Shown here one piece after another: positions 31,640 to 43,712 of a stretch of DNA of 64,000 nt. The notes beneath the pieces were generated by a model, which was not told where the DNA came from, did no database searches, and was given only the letters and a program-made list of their open reading frames with translations. The stretch's first letter is position 1. Every line of letters starts with the position of its first letter. Source of the DNA: Rhynchopus sp. YZ270_cl-10 (Eukaryota > Euglenozoa > Diplonemea > Diplonemida > Diplonemidae); NCBI GenBank assembly GCA_964035575.1, contig OZ037928.1, positions 744,001 to 808,000 on the forward strand. The letters are read 5' to 3'. The position numbers were made by a program, and so were the translations under genes.

Positions 31640-33638
31640 TCGCTATCACACACACGCACACACCTTTCTTCACCACACAAACAACACCTCGGAGTCTTCA
31701 GCTGAGACGTGATCACCCTCCCCCCACCATGGGCCTGTATCCCTACTGCTCGGGATGACCAGACCTGGTCTCAAATACACACATACACACACATTGGGGC
31801 CATATTCTGAGCAAGAATTACCCCTACTAGTTATCAAATACACACACACACACCTCCACCTCCCATATCCAACACCGATCATTGCACCAAGCCACTGAGG
31901 TTATCTGCCCTCTGCAGACTCCCTCACTGAACACCCTCAGCCACCCACCTGGCACCACACCCTCAACGTTAGTGTATACCTGACTTCCTTTCCGTGTGAA
32001 CTCAGTGCAACCATTCCTCACCTATCTCGTGGGGACCACTACTTATTTTTTGTAGACTAAACACAGTACTACAATACAGGGAAAGCATGGCAACAGGCCT
32101 CCAATAGCACCCTCCCCCACTTCAGCCACACCAGTCCGCCCAAAATGGGCGGATTTCCTAAGCCTCCCTCCCCTAGAGTCTGCCCAAAAGGGTCCGCCCA
32201 TTTTTAGGCGGACTCCACCGTACCTAACGAAAGAAGAAAAACAGATTTAAAAAATGGCTGGTTTTCTCTGCGTGGCTTTGGCTTCATGTTGTTTTTTTGC
32301 CGGGAGAAAAAAAAAAACAGGGAAGGGTGGGTGAACATTTTTTTTTATTTCCATGCAAAGACACTAAGGGGATAAGGGGTGAGGATGAATCACTTCTTTA
32401 ACAAAACAAGAAAAAAGAGCAGAATAGAAAAGAAAAGAAAAAAAGGGGGTTGGGGGGGTGTGGGGAAAGAGGAAACAAGAAAATGCTTTTTTTCTGGTGT
32501 AGAATCAGTTTGGCATAAATGGTGTAAGTTTGCCACCTCCCTTCTCACTTTTCACTTCTCACTCCCCCATTTTGGGTTCTTTCTTATCTTTTTGATAAAT
32601 TGTTGGAGTAGTGTAGTTGTCTCGGTTTGTGTTGCCACAGTTTGTGCAATCCCCGCAGTTTTTTTTTTTTTTTTTCAAAAAAATTAATCAGTTGTAAATA
32701 GTGCAGCTATCACGCAAGCAGTCTGCACTGCATGCGTGATAGCTGCTCATTCGACCTTCGTCCAGAAGGAAGGGTCGACAAGCTTCATTCGCCAATGACA
32801 AGAGGGCGCTGTGGCAAATACCGTCCTCCGAATCTCTGAAACTTTTATGGGGTGTCCCCAGCCCCGGTGAAATCCGGGTGAAATCGGGTGAAATTGGGCT
32901 CAGGTGGGCCCAGGGGGCTCTGGGGGGGGCTATTGTGGGCTGGCCGCGGGACACCACAATTTTTTTTGTTTTTTTTTTTTTTTTGAAAACTTGGTTTGTA
33001 TCAGTGTAGACACCCGAAGATGAACTCCACTATACTACATGCTTCTAGGTAATGCCCGAATTGCTCCAGGCGATGGTCTTTGCGGTGCGCAGCCGTCCAC
33101 GGTAGGTTTTTTTTTTTGTTATTTACTAAAGAAAACAGCCATTGCGGGCCAAAAAAGAGGGGAGAGAGAGGTGGAAAGCAAATTATCCATAATTTTCTAT
33201 TTATCGACCAGCAAAAAAAAAAGGAGGGTAAATACTTGGGGTGGCTGAAGGGGTGATTCGCACTTCTTTGCGTACTTTGTACACCACCTCCGTTCAGCCA
33301 CACCAAAGGCAGAGGTTTTTTTTTTCCTTCTTTTTTTTGAAAACTTGATTGTATTAGTGTAGACACCCAAGGATGAACTCCACTATACAAACCCTTTTCT
33401 TTTTTTCTGGCAAATTGTTTGGAGTAGTGTAGTTGCCTCGGTTTGTGTTGCCACAGTTTTGTGCAATCTCCGCTGTGTTTCTTAGCTACAAGAGGGGCGG
33501 CTCCAGTGGTGGGCAAACCCTTTGCTTTTTTTGTTTTGATAAAACTGTTGATAAATTTGTTGGAGTAGTGTAGTTTGCCTCGGTTTGTGTTACCACAGTT
33601 TTGTGCAATCTCCACTGTCAAATTTTTTTCCCTCCTCC
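31640..33638. other. Gene-free, repeat-dense spacer
   Basis: 31640-32100 has 'acacacaca' runs and unique sequence. 32130-32225 is an imperfect inverted repeat around 'tccgcccaaaatgggcgga'. 32848-32956 is a 109-bp mini-element with the TGGGGTGTCCC ends of 14868-15835. R4 repeats ('tagtgtagttgcctcggtt' and 'tattagtgtagacaccc') occur four to five times in 32590-33620. An R2-like copy is at 33237-33307. The open frame over this zone is a concatenation of repeats. Confidence 0.6.
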
Positions 33639-34694
33639 TCACAATGCCTTAAATAGCAGGACGGCGATATTACCGCCGAAGTACATGTACATGAGATGCT
33701 TCAGCTCGTAGGTGATCTCGAACCCAAAGCCCTCCCCGATGACGCAATGCCAGGGGTGGCCAAACTTCTTGTCCATTACGTCCTTGATGAACTTCGCTGC
33801 AGCCTGTGTGTGTGGGAGAGGATGGAGCTCACGCAAAGAAAGCAGTGAGGTGTCTATCATTGTAATAAGAGTTGACTTGAAAATACAAAAAAGCCCTCTC
33901 ATTAACAGTGTACCTTTGCTGCATGACTGGGGTGTTACCGTAGGGTGGACCACTCCCAGAAATAAAAATTAGCTTTGAAATACAAAGCCCTCTCGTGAAC
34001 AGTGTGCCTTTGGTACATGATATAGGTATAAATGACCGGCTGTACCGTGGGGGGGTGGACACACCCCCAACCATGCAGTCCTACAAATCCATTTCGTGGC
34101 TTACAATCTGATAAAAAAAAACTGGGGTTGATTCAGGCACCTCCGGCTGACCCAACTGTACCAGCCATCCGGATGAAAGCACTGATAAAAAATAAGGTAC
34201 TAAGATGACCCTCAGCCTCTCTGTGCTTAGTCACCTTTATCATATTCGTTTATCGCACAGCATCAGCTGCGCTGGCTTCCACAAGTTTGTTGTCAGAGGG
34301 ATGATGTCATTTCCGCAAAAATAAATAAGGTTATAAGATGGACCTAGCCATATCTCCCTCCCTCTCTCTCTCTCTCTCTGTGATTTTTGTCTTCGCTTTG
34401 CTCCGATTCATTGCCTAACCAGTGAATGGAGCCTCTGTGTGGTTCGTATGATTACCTGTTCGTTGCTACACGAACGGTATCAGCCTGTGTGGCTCACAAA
34501 TTATCATAGTAAATCAATCAACGAGACGCAAGGTGTACCTCATATTTGTCTGGGTCAGGGTTCTTCTCAAGCGCAGTGACAACCGTGTCCTTCGCCTCGG
34601 CACGCATTTCCTCCGGCATGTCAGTGAGTTTCACGAGGCCATAGTTGCACGACGCCAGATGGCTCTTCTCGGTCTTGCAGGGCGCAATACTCAT
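33639..34694 (-). CDS. DNAL4: Axonemal dynein light chain 4 (DNAL4/LC8-like)
   Basis: Two exons, 34694-34539 and 33803-33639, join in phase 0 over a 735-bp GT-AG intron to give 106 residues, the usual DNAL4 length. The sequence matches the family along its length: DMPEEMR near residue 27, AAAKFIKDVMDKKFG, WHCVIGEGFGFEIT and YMYFGGNIAVLLFK. Dimeric light chains of this group bind outer-arm dynein intermediate chains in the axoneme, so the organism builds motile cilia or flagella. The intron holds R1 copies (about 33868-33960 and 33967-34112), an R5 copy (34135-34250) and a 'ctctctct' run. This is the most secure functional call in the window. Confidence 0.93.
33967..34112. repeat. Dispersed repeat R1, full-length copy in the DNAL4 intron
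   Basis: It runs from 'ttgaaatacaaagccctctc' through 'gaccggctgtaccgtgggg' to 'ccatttcgtggcttacaat'. The same order is kept at about 38052-38177, 59600-59712 and (right part) 62009-62092, so the unit is about 110-145 bp. Confidence 0.65.
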
Positions 34695-35069
34695 CGTCCA
34701 CGAGGTAAGAAAGGAACAGAAAAATGGGCAGTATAGTGAACAGGAGGATTAAGTGGGTTAGGCAAAAAGAGTGTGTGTGTAAATAAAAGCGGAACGACAC
34801 AAAAAAAAATTAAGGGAGGGGAAAAGATGGTGGACGTTCCTAGAGGGTGGGTGTGGTAGGGGGGGTGGCCTAATGGTGGCAGTATTGTGATGGGAGCCCA
34901 TTGGAATACGCAAAAATACATCACAATACACCTGTATTGTGATGTATTCGTCATACGTTTTGAACCCTTGAGTGAACGTTTATGAAAAGTGTGCTGCGAG
35001 ACACTCGAGTGAGAAGGAAACATCACGTTAGCACGACGAAGACTCGAAGGGAATGAAGTGAGGAATATA
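34695..35069. other. Spacer upstream of DNAL4
   Basis: No gene seen. It contains a short 'tattgtgatg'/'catcacaata' inverted repeat near 34893-34940. Confidence 0.5.
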
Positions 35070-35405
35070 GTACCGTAAAAATATTTATTCTGGGCCGGAA
35101 CAAAACTGGAACACCCCAAAAAATCGTCGATTGTTCCAGTTTTGTTCCGTACCAGCATTGTTTTGGGGGGGTATCCGTGCCTTGTCAAAAAAAACGAGGA
35201 GTGCGACGAATTTTTTTTGCCCAAAGATGCACTATGCACCTGGGTGGGGTGGGAATGGGGATAAAAATTCTACCCCAACAGAACTGTTCTGGGCCGGAAC
35301 AAAACTGGGACACCCCCAAAAACCCCAAGTGTTCCAGTTTTGTTCCGGTCCAGTATACTTCTGTCTCAGAATAGTTACAGCCCAGAATAAATATTTTTAC
35401 GGCAC
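35070..35405. mobile_element. 336-bp TIR mini-element (GTACCGTAAAAATATTTATT)
   Basis: The left end 'ccgtaaaaatatttattctg' and the right end 'cagaataaatatttttacgg' are inverted. Inside are two further hairpins built from 'ggaacaaaactgg' arms (35096-35146 and 35292-35352). No coding content. The outer ends recall the CCGTAAAAAT ends of the hairpin MITEs at 11341 and 12603. Confidence 0.7.
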
Positions 35406-35898
35406 TCCCCGCTTCCACTCATCGGGAGGAATGAAAGGATCGCTGTGTGATGTAGGGTTCCGGTTGTCCTCTGCCCGTTTCGCAGTGTGGGAGAGGCTGT
35501 AGAGGAGCAGAAAAAAATATTGTTGGTGCTCCTGAAAACCCCATTTTGCGTACTTCTTGCGTAGTTGTTGCGCACTTTGTGCACGAAAAAAAAATACAGG
35601 AATACCCTATATTGCGTACTTGTTGCGTACTTGGTATTTTTTATTTCAGGATCACCAATTGTTTCATAAAATTTCAAAAAAAATAGAAAAATGGGGAGTC
35701 TTTTTAAAAGAATATCTCGTGTGTGTGTGTGTGTGCGAGTATAGGTTATGCACCATGCACTGTTAAGGCGTGGCACATTAGCTCTCCCCTTTACGCACTC
35801 CAGTGTAACTGCGAGCCTGTTCTTTTTACAACTCACACAAGCGGGACAAGAAGAAAAACACAATACGCTCCTCCGTCTCCTCTTTCTGTCCTTTTGTT

Positions 35899-36423
35899 CT
35901 AAACGGCGTTTGCGAGGTACTGAGACAACGCACCTTCGATGAAAACACCGTCCGGCATTTTCAGAACCTCGTCGAGAAGATTCGCTAATGACGCAAAGTC
36001 TGCTGCGAACTGCGGGTCATCCAGCCCTGTCCTGCGCTGAAGGATACGCTTGCAGACTTCGTCAAAGACTGAGGGTGGGACTCCGTGCGCGGCAAATGCC
36101 TTCGGGGCCTGCTCCGACAGCAGCCCTGCTGTCAAATAAATGTTCTGCGGCTGCCCGCCTGCGGTCCTATACTGAATTTCTTCAAAAAAGGTGATAACGT
36201 CGGTCAGCGCACTTTCTACCCCGCCTTGATAGCTTTTCAATGCCTCGCCGGCATTGCGTGGCGGGGCCACCTCCAGGCCACACCGTGCCGAGTAGAATTT
36301 CGCCAACTCAAAGTACAGTTGCGTCTTGTCTGTCACTCCCAACCGTAGCATTGCCTTGGTCGCAGCTAACAACTCTGTCTCCATGCCTACGATCTCTGGG
36401 TAGTGCTTTAAGTTTTCGTCCAT
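35899..36423 (-). CDS. Unrecognised 174-residue helical protein
   Basis: Single-exon frame from the ATG at 36423 (MDENLKHYPEIVGMETELL) to a TAG at 35899. It appears mostly alpha-helical with no membrane segment or known motif (FELAKFYSARCGLEVAPP, SALTDVITFFEEIQYRTA, DPQFAADFASLANLLDEVLK). Codon use is GC-rich and even, like the confirmed host genes, and it stands between repeat-rich flanks, which supports reality. Spacing between DNAL4 and the C2/SAM gene on the same strand fits a run of minus-strand host genes. Confidence 0.7.
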   Translation of the reverse strand: MDENLKHYPEIVGMETELLAATKAMLRLGVTDKTQLYFELAKFYSARCGLEVAPPRNAGEALKSYQGGVESALTDVITFFEEIQYRTAGGQPQNIYLTAGLLSEQAPKAFAAHGVPPSVFDEVCKRILQRRTGLDDPQFAADFASLANLLDEVLKMPDGVFIEGALSQYLANAV

Positions 36424-38298
36424 TGAAAAAATAAGTGTAAAAAAAAGGGTGCGCAAATTGAAAAGGGGGGGAGAGGGAGAGTGAGAGGTGGGGAGTTTGT
36501 TTGTTTTGTATTTGGTTTTTGTTTTTTGCTACTCTGGGGGGAGTGGGGAGGTTATAGTTGGATTAGAGAAGGAGAGGAGAAAGGAGTGTAAGGTTTTGTG
36601 AGAGAGGGTGGCTGGTTTGGTGGTGTTTTGGAGGGAAAAAAAAAAAAACAAAAAAAAAAAAAAAAAAAAAAAAAAAGTAGAGTTTGGTGCTCCTGAAATA
36701 AAAAATACCAAGTACGCAACAACCACGCACTAAGTACGCAACAAGTACGCAAAATGGGGTTATCAGAGTTGAAAATACAAAAATCCCACTCATGAACCGT
36801 GCACTCCCATTTCATATGCATTTCAATAAATTGATAGCATATATGGTATAGGGATCAAACAAAAAATCCCATCTAAACTGCAATCTTGAAAATATAATTG
36901 ACATTGGTGTGTTACATGAAAGGGGGGGCTTTTTTGGAGGTCTTTTTTTTTCTATATTCTAATGAGTAGTCTAACGGGAAGTTTTTTCTTCTTTTTTTTT
37001 TTTTTTTTTTGTGAAAAAAAAGAGTTGAGGGGAATACATGATACAACTCTGTTCGCGCTTGCTCTGTTTACAAAAAAATGTTCCAAAAAAATATTTCAAA
37101 AAAAAAAACATTCTTTTCTTTACGAAACAAAAAAGAATGCAAAAAGAGTGCAAACAATGTACTCTTCAGGGGATAAGCTCTTAAGGGCCACGCTTCATTT
37201 TTACTTTACTTGAAAACTTGGTTGTATTAGTGTAGACACCCGAGGATGAAATCCACTTTTCTTTACTTTTTTTTGCAAAGGGTGCAAGGGGGAAACTGAG
37301 TCAAGAGGGGTGGGAGGAAGGGGACGGGGAGAGAGATCTAAATTGAGAATTATATGAGCAAAATAATTTAAGGCAATCACTTTGAAAGAGGTGATGGTGT
37401 GGCTGACGACCCCAAAATAGCAGAAAATAGCACAAAATAGCACCCCCTTTCAGCCACACCAGGTGACTCACCATAAAAACATTGTAGTAACTGACCCACT
37501 GTACGATACCAGCCATCCAGATAAAAGCACGAAGTACCCTGCAGATGTATAAAGGAAACCTAATGACTTTGCCCGAAAAGAAAAAAACAAAAATGTTTTG
37601 TGAGAAGCACCTAAGCCTCTCGTGCTTAGTCATCTTTTTTAAAAAGCGGTACGTATTCTGGTGTTCGTGATTTTACCCCAAAAAAAGCACTGAAGGTGCG
37701 TTACGAAATGGGGTCAGAACACCATTAAATTCGAATACAGGGCAAAACAAAGAAAAGGAAAACTTGGACTTGAAACTGTCAGCGGGGAAAGAAGACCCTG
37801 TTGAGTTTGACTCTGGTCTGACTTTGTGCAGTTGACATGAAAGGTGTAGTACCCGATGGGAGGGTGTCCTTCTTCCCTATCTAGCTGATGGAATAGATAC
37901 GGGGGAAAGTGAATGCATTTGTCCAAAACAAAAACAAAAATAAACCAACACAAAGCAAACCTTATAAAATGATTCTAAGCCTCGCTTAGTCACCTTGAAC
38001 AGTAGGAGGGGTTTGAACACAAGACTAAAAAGGGGTGCAAAGAAAAAGTAGCATTGAAATACAAAGCCCTCTCGTGAACAGTGTACAAAAAAAATGACCG
38101 GCTGTACCGTGGGGGTGGACACCCCTCCCCCAACCATGCAGTCCTACAAATCCATTTCGTGGTTTACATCTGATAAGAAAATAATCATTGGTGTTCTGGG
38201 AGGGGTCGATGTATGACAGGTCGTTGACCCGATTTCCGAAAGTATCATTCACAGTGTTTTTTATTTATGTTTTTCTTTGTTACTACTGGTATTGCGTT
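36424..38298. other. Gene-free, repeat-rich spacer
   Basis: It contains a long A-run (about 36636-36676) and an R1-like scrap (36770-36815). R4 copies are at 37211-37258, an R2 MITE at 37395-37461, R5 at 37488-37635 and R1 at 38052-38177. No reading frame looks coding. Confidence 0.55.
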
Positions 38299-41165
38299 TC
38301 ACCCGAGCCCGTCTGTCAGCTTCTTCTTGCACGCGAAGGATACAGGGAGTTTCATCACATCGCTAGAGGATAGTTGCAGAAGAGATGCCACATCCTTCAC
38401 ACCGCACTTCGCAAGCACTACTGTGATCTGTTGTGGAGAGGGGGGGGTTTTGAAAGTTTGTTTTTGTTTTTTTTGAAAACTTGGTTGTATTAGTGTAGCC
38501 ACCCTAGAGTGTGCTCCACTATATTCCGCAAACCCGTCAACGGGCAAACGGGTTTACTATGTTTTTTTTTATTTGCTACTCTGTTTGTTTTGTATTGTAT
38601 TTCATTGTAGTAACTTTGTAAGTTGAGAGGTAGGTGCGCTTCTTTGTTAGCGACTAACTCCTGTTGAAGCCTCACTACAAGATAAAATGTCTTATGTTGT
38701 GGGGAGGGGGGTTTTTTTTTTGAAAGTTTGTTTTTCGTTTTGTCTTTGTTTTTGCTACTTTATTTTTATTTGATTTTGCTTCTTTTTGCATGGCCATTAA
38801 GTCGTCTGATTTCTAAAACACAAAATTTGAAACCGCACTCCTACTTTTCCTTTTTATGTTTTTCCCCCACCCCCACCCCCACCCCCACCCCCGTAAACAA
38901 TAAATCAATAAAAACAACAAAGACAAAACGGAGAGGTTGTGGTGAAACGCACACACCTCGACCTATCGATGAAATGTGGCTCTACTCCAACCCGCCCCGG
39001 ATTAGAAAAATCGAAAAGGATGGGAGTACGGTGTTCAATTTCCTTTTTTTAGCATTTGCATGCAATCATATATAATATATCCATACCTTTCGCACCTCCC
39101 CATGCTCAATCCCTAGCGATATCAAATAGCTCGACAACACATCCGCCGACGTTGCGATCCCCCACGTTGGCTGCAACCTCGGCGGCGACACCCCTCTCGA
39201 CTGCATCTGCATGAACGCCTCAAGCACACCACCACCACCACCACCTCCACCACCTCCTCCACTTTCCCCACGCACACCCCCATCTACCAATCTCTCCTCC
39301 TCCCTCCCTCGAGGAACAGATGACTGCCGTGTGCCCAGCTCTACGTCGCCTAGGCTATCATGCAACCTTGACGACATGTCCCTCCCTTCTCGTGTGATAG
39401 GCGAGATTGGAGATAATGAGACTTCTGGGAGAGGTGCTCCCCCTATTTGCGGCGTTCCTGGCATCGGATGGTGATGGTGACCCTTTTCTTGCCAGATCCC
39501 TTCCGCCGCTTTTGCTAAATTTTTCATTACGACTTCGCTTTGGAACACCTGGTTTCGTACTACCTTTGATGGACTGACCATTGGGCTCAGAGGAGTCCCT
39601 TTGCCTTCTACCAGCTCCTTCAAGAGAGGGGGTGGAGGTGGCGCACCTCTCGCTCGAACGATGGAGTTGTGTTGAGGAGAAAAGGGCATTTCTGGATCGG
39701 TTCCTTCAGAGGTCAACGCAACCGCAATGCAGAGCCATGCTCGTGATGATTCTGCGACAGCGGTCTGAACAGTGTTATTCGCAGCTTTGTCGGCCCTCCG
39801 TGGAGAGCGAGGCGGTGAAGAAGAGGGCCCAAATGAAACAGGGGACTTATGATGGCTTGAAAATGGGGACCCCGGGGCCATTTTGGTCCTCGCAGGAGGA
39901 ACCGTGGCGACACTGTTTGTTGCACCCCCATTTCTCGGCAGCAACCTGCTGTTCATCTCTGAGTCCAAAGCCACCCACGTATCCTCCAGCCGCATCGTAG
40001 CGTACTGCAGCAGATGCCCCAACTCCACATCAACCGTCCCCACCATCTGCCAAGGACCGTTTACAATAACGCCCTCCGCATTCACAGTCTCATACGCACA
40101 ATACAGCCTGATATGCGCGTAGTTCCCCTCCAACTTCTCTCCTTTGGTGTTCTTGAAGCGCAAAATCTCCGACCGAGGCCCTCGCTTGCTTCTGTGTCTC
40201 CCGGTCCTTCTCTCTTCGATATGATGCTGTCTCCAGTGAGGCTTGCTTCCTGTTAGGATATCTGTTTCGAGGGTTCGGCCATGAAAGGTTACCTGAACTT
40301 TACAATGCGTTTTTGGCCCATTCGAAGGTACCCCTCCTCCTCCTCCCCCTCCCCCCATCCCGCCCAACGGAGTACAGCCGCTGCCTTCAATAATAGAGAC
40401 TTCAATAAATTGAGGTGTTCGTTGCTTAGGTGGCGAGCGATTCTCTCTCGTGGGCGACCGGGGCACCATGTGCGTCTGCAGAGGGGGGGGTACAGCACGG
40501 AGAGGTAACGGCGCATCCTCCGGGGTCGGCACACCGTCGTCGTTGTCATCAAATTGAACGATGCTCTGCTGTGGGTTGAACGACAACTGTTTTCTTCTCG
40601 AACCTGCCATCGCAGACCGTGGCGATGTATGAGGAAAATCCTGATAAATCACAAATTTCACCCCAGGGCAGACCCCCTTCGGCAGCTTAATCGGCCCCAT
40701 TTTTGGGTCATCAGGGACAACCAATAAATCTACGGTGTGCGTTTGCCCCGACTCCACATTGACCAGGAATGATAGCCCTACGTTTGCCTTTGCTATGGTC
40801 TCACCGGAGGAAGCGGAGGTTAATTCCACTTCAAGCTTTCCTTTTAGCAGATCAAACGCAGGTGGGCTGGTTACCTCCATTTTGCAGTCATACGGTACCC
40901 TTTGCGCAGCGTGCTTCTTCGGCGCAACGAGCGTCTTATCACCCCTTCTAGTAACTTTAATGAGCACTTCGCTTGAGTTATGTGAAGATGCCGGGTGTTT
41001 GACTGGCAATGCTTTACCAGGAGTAGTGCTGCGAAGACTGGCCCCACGACGTTTTTCTTGGAGCGCGGCATCAAAGTTACGGCCTTCTACTAAGTGAAGA
41101 AGCAGGGAGCCTTCAACATGTTGTTTACCCCATTCGTCGTGACCCCCTCGGTGGGTACTTGGCAT
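38299..41165 (-). CDS. C2-domain protein ending in a SAM domain, two exons
   Basis: Exon 1 is 41165-39087 and exon 2 is 38427-38299, phase 0, GT-AG, giving 735 residues. A C2-like beta-sandwich is seen at about 15-165 (GSLLLHLVEGRNF, GKLEVELTSASSGETIAKANV, FVIYQDF). A second lies at about 255-410 (IEVSIIEGSG, THCKVQVTFHGRTLETD, HIRLYCAYETV, LEDTWVALDSEM). A long Pro/Ser-rich linker follows. The C-terminus (VLSSYLISLGIEHGEVRK joined to ITVVLAKCGVKDVASLLQLS and KKKLTDGL) reads as a SAM domain once the intron is removed. C2 plus SAM suggests a membrane- or scaffold-binding adaptor; the partner is unknown. The 659-bp intron carries an R4 copy (38474-38525). A fragment of this gene is duplicated at 45250-45489. 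Confidence 0.8.
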
Positions 41166-41443
41166 TTAAAAAAAACCCCCAAAAAAAAAGAAAGAGGAAG
41201 AGAAAGAGAAAGAGAAAAAAGATGGCTTTAAAAAGAGGCTTTTGAAAGGGAAAAAAAGTGCTCGCCAAAAATATTAGGTATTTTTTTTTTTGGTCTATTT
41301 CTCTGTTTGCATCATTTGAAGGGTGGGGTAGGGGGGGGGGTAAAGGAGTGGGGGAGAATATGTGTATTTTTGTGTTCCTGGAATTTAGATGTGGTATTGA
41401 TATCTCTGTTTTATTGAGGGGGAACCTTGGAGAGTGGGGGGAT

Positions 41444-42030
41444 TAGGGGCGGTCAAATGGGTGATACAAACCCACTTTTTTCAGTTTTCGATAAAAATGC
41501 ATTTCTAAGTGAATCTGACCCGAAAATGTGACACATATCGTGTGGAAAACTGTTTGTAGGTCGGTTTTGACCCATTTTTCGGGCCCAGGAGCGCCTAGAC
41601 GTCAAAAATGAAAAAATTGTCTGTGATTGGTACCCCACGTTAAGTCTTAAGGATTTTCCTTAACGATTTCCTTAACGATTTTCCAATTTTTGACTATTTT
41701 TGCATATTTTCACACGGAACTGCCCAAAATTAGAGAGTTTTGCCCCGAAAACAGGGTATCGTCAATTTTTGAGCAAAAAAATCGCAAAAAAAATGAAAAA
41801 AATCGGAATTTAACTCGCTGGTACCAATCATGGGCAATTTTTTTTTTTTTTTTGGAATTTCACCATTTGGGGTGCATGTGATCCCCCTCTGGCATGAAAA
41901 CCACCCCCCACGATGTTTTTGAGAGGTTCTTGGTCAAAATTTCTACTCAATCATCTAAAATAATGCGTTTTTATCAAAAACTCGAAAAAATGACGTTTGT
42001 ATCGTTTTTTTAAGTGCATTTGACCCCCCC
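41444..42030. mobile_element. TIR element A (GGTCAAATG ends)
   Basis: The left end carries 'ggtcaaatgggtgatacaaa' and, further in, 'ttcgataaaaatgcattt'. The right end carries the inverted 'gatacaaac', 'ttgataaaaacgcatta' and 'cattTGACC' blocks. About 590 bp, no coding frame. It abuts or slightly overlaps element B. Confidence 0.5.
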
Positions 42031-42164
42031 TAGGCATACTTGTCCCCCCATTATGGGGAGGGGTAAAATATGGGGAAAATATGGGGGAAATATGGGGGAT
42101 TTTCCCCCCCATATTCCCCCATATTTTCCCCATATTTCCCCCATATTTTTAATGGGGGAATAGA

Positions 42165-42243
42165 TGTACTGGTGTACTGGTGTACTGGTGTACTGGTGTA
42201 CTGGTGTACTGGTGTACTGGTGTACTGGTGTACTGGTGTACTG
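42165..42243. repeat. Octamer microsatellite TGTACTGG, about 10 copies
   Basis: A regular 8-bp tandem run inside TIR element B. Confidence 0.95.
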
Positions 42244-42558
42244 CTTCTGTACGTTACTTACCTACCCACCCCTCCAACACAATTTTCGACGTTTCTCTGA
42301 GGCATGAGGATTACATGGTTGTAAGTCCCTATAAGAAGGGCAAACCTGCTGACGTTTTGGTATGGGCAGAAAGAAGGGTAACATTATGAGTTCCTGTCAG
42401 ACTCCCCTGTTTTGCCACCGGTGTCAGGCATCAACAGGCCTAACCGCCCAGATGGTTTCAACACAAAGCTTCACGACATCGAGCCTTCCGGTGCCATCGA
42501 TAAGGCCCTCGACACAGACGGGTTAGCATTGCCCCTGCGTTTGACCTATAGCCCACTT

Positions 42559-42815
42559 ACTAGTACACTAGTACACTAGTACACTAGTACACTAGTACAC
42601 TAGTACACTAGTACACTAGTACACTAGTACACTAGTACACTAGTACACTAGTACACTAGTACACTAGTACACTAGTACACTAGTACACTAGTACACTAGT
42701 ACACTAGTACACTAGTACACTAGTACACTAGTACACTAGTACACTAGTACACTAGTACACTAGTACACTAGTACACTAGTACACTATAGTACACTAGTAC
42801 ACTATAGTACACTAG
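42559..42815. repeat. Octamer microsatellite ACTAGTAC, about 30 copies
   Basis: A self-complementary-rich 8-bp tandem run inside TIR element B. It becomes irregular ('actatagtac') over the last 30 bp. Confidence 0.95.
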
Positions 42816-43007
42816 GAAAACAATAGGAAAACACCCCCATATTTCCCCCATATTCCCCCATAATCCCCCATATTCCCCCATATTTGTGCAGTATTCCTGC
42901 TGTATTCCCCCCATATTTCCCCCATATTTGCCACAAAAGTGTAGGGTACCAAAATATGGGGGAATAGGGCCTCCCCATATTGGGGGGACAAGTATGCCTA
43001 GGGGGGG

Positions 43008-43712
43008 GGATTGAAGTTGTTCGTCCTGGGTCTGGGGGGGAAATGGTTCGTCGACGTCCGTCGTGTGGGCGGGGTGTTTCACACAGGTTCATCTTCTTTC
43101 TTTTCTAAACGAAAAGAAGGCAAAGAGGGGTGCAAAAAAAATGTACCCTTGCTTTTTTGATTTTCATAAAGAGGAAAACACTTTTCGCTCTTCGACATTC
43201 AAGAAAGCTTCGACACGTGGGAGGTATGCTTGGGAGACATGACGCTCAAAAACGGGCAACGTGTGTGGGGATTGCAACGTACATCCTGTCCACGAATGTG
43301 TGTGTATGGGTGCTATGTGAGTGATACATGAAGTGTGGAACATCTAATGTGACATTGAAAATGCAAAAGCCCGTTGAAGCCATTTCGTGGTTTGCACCTG
43401 ATATGCCCTCCACCCGCTTCCACTCATCAGTCAGATGAATGAAAGGAGCATTGGAGACACAGAGCCATGAGGCCTGTGTGACGTAGGTTCTGGCTGGGAA
43501 GCAAAACTGTGCAGGGGTGGGCACAATCATACGCAGAAACAAAAACAACATCAACTGACTGTAGTGGGCACAAAAAGACTGTTGGAGGCGTGGGGGGTTG
43601 GTACTTTTTCCTTCATTTGTTTTGCTACGACTGTAGATAAATGTCCCCTTGTTCCCCTTGTTCCCCTTGTTCCCCTTGTTCCCCTTGTTCCCCTCCCACC
43701 AGCACCACGTCG
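43008..43712. other. Gene-free spacer
   Basis: Mostly unique, with a degenerate R1 scrap (43355-43400) and five tandem 'ttgttcccc' units at about 43650-43690, just downstream of LRR copy 6. No gene supported. Confidence 0.5.

Larger units (their letters stand above)
42024..43007. mobile_element. TIR element B with octamer satellites
   Basis: It has perfect 27-bp inverted ends: 'taggcatacttgtcccccc' on the left (after a C run) and 'ggggggacaagtatgccta' on the right. Inside each end are imperfect 'ccccatatttcccccatatt' tandem blocks in opposite orientation, then two satellites. No transposase frame. Confidence 0.75.

Noticed and set aside
33001-33642. 213-codon minus-strand frame downstream of DNAL4
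   Set aside because: It is composed of R4 and R2 dispersed repeats joined together, with no domain and low-complexity runs.
35375-35863. 162-codon minus-strand frame near the TIR mini-element
   Set aside because: It is built from repeats and part of the TIR element; composition is unlike the confirmed genes.
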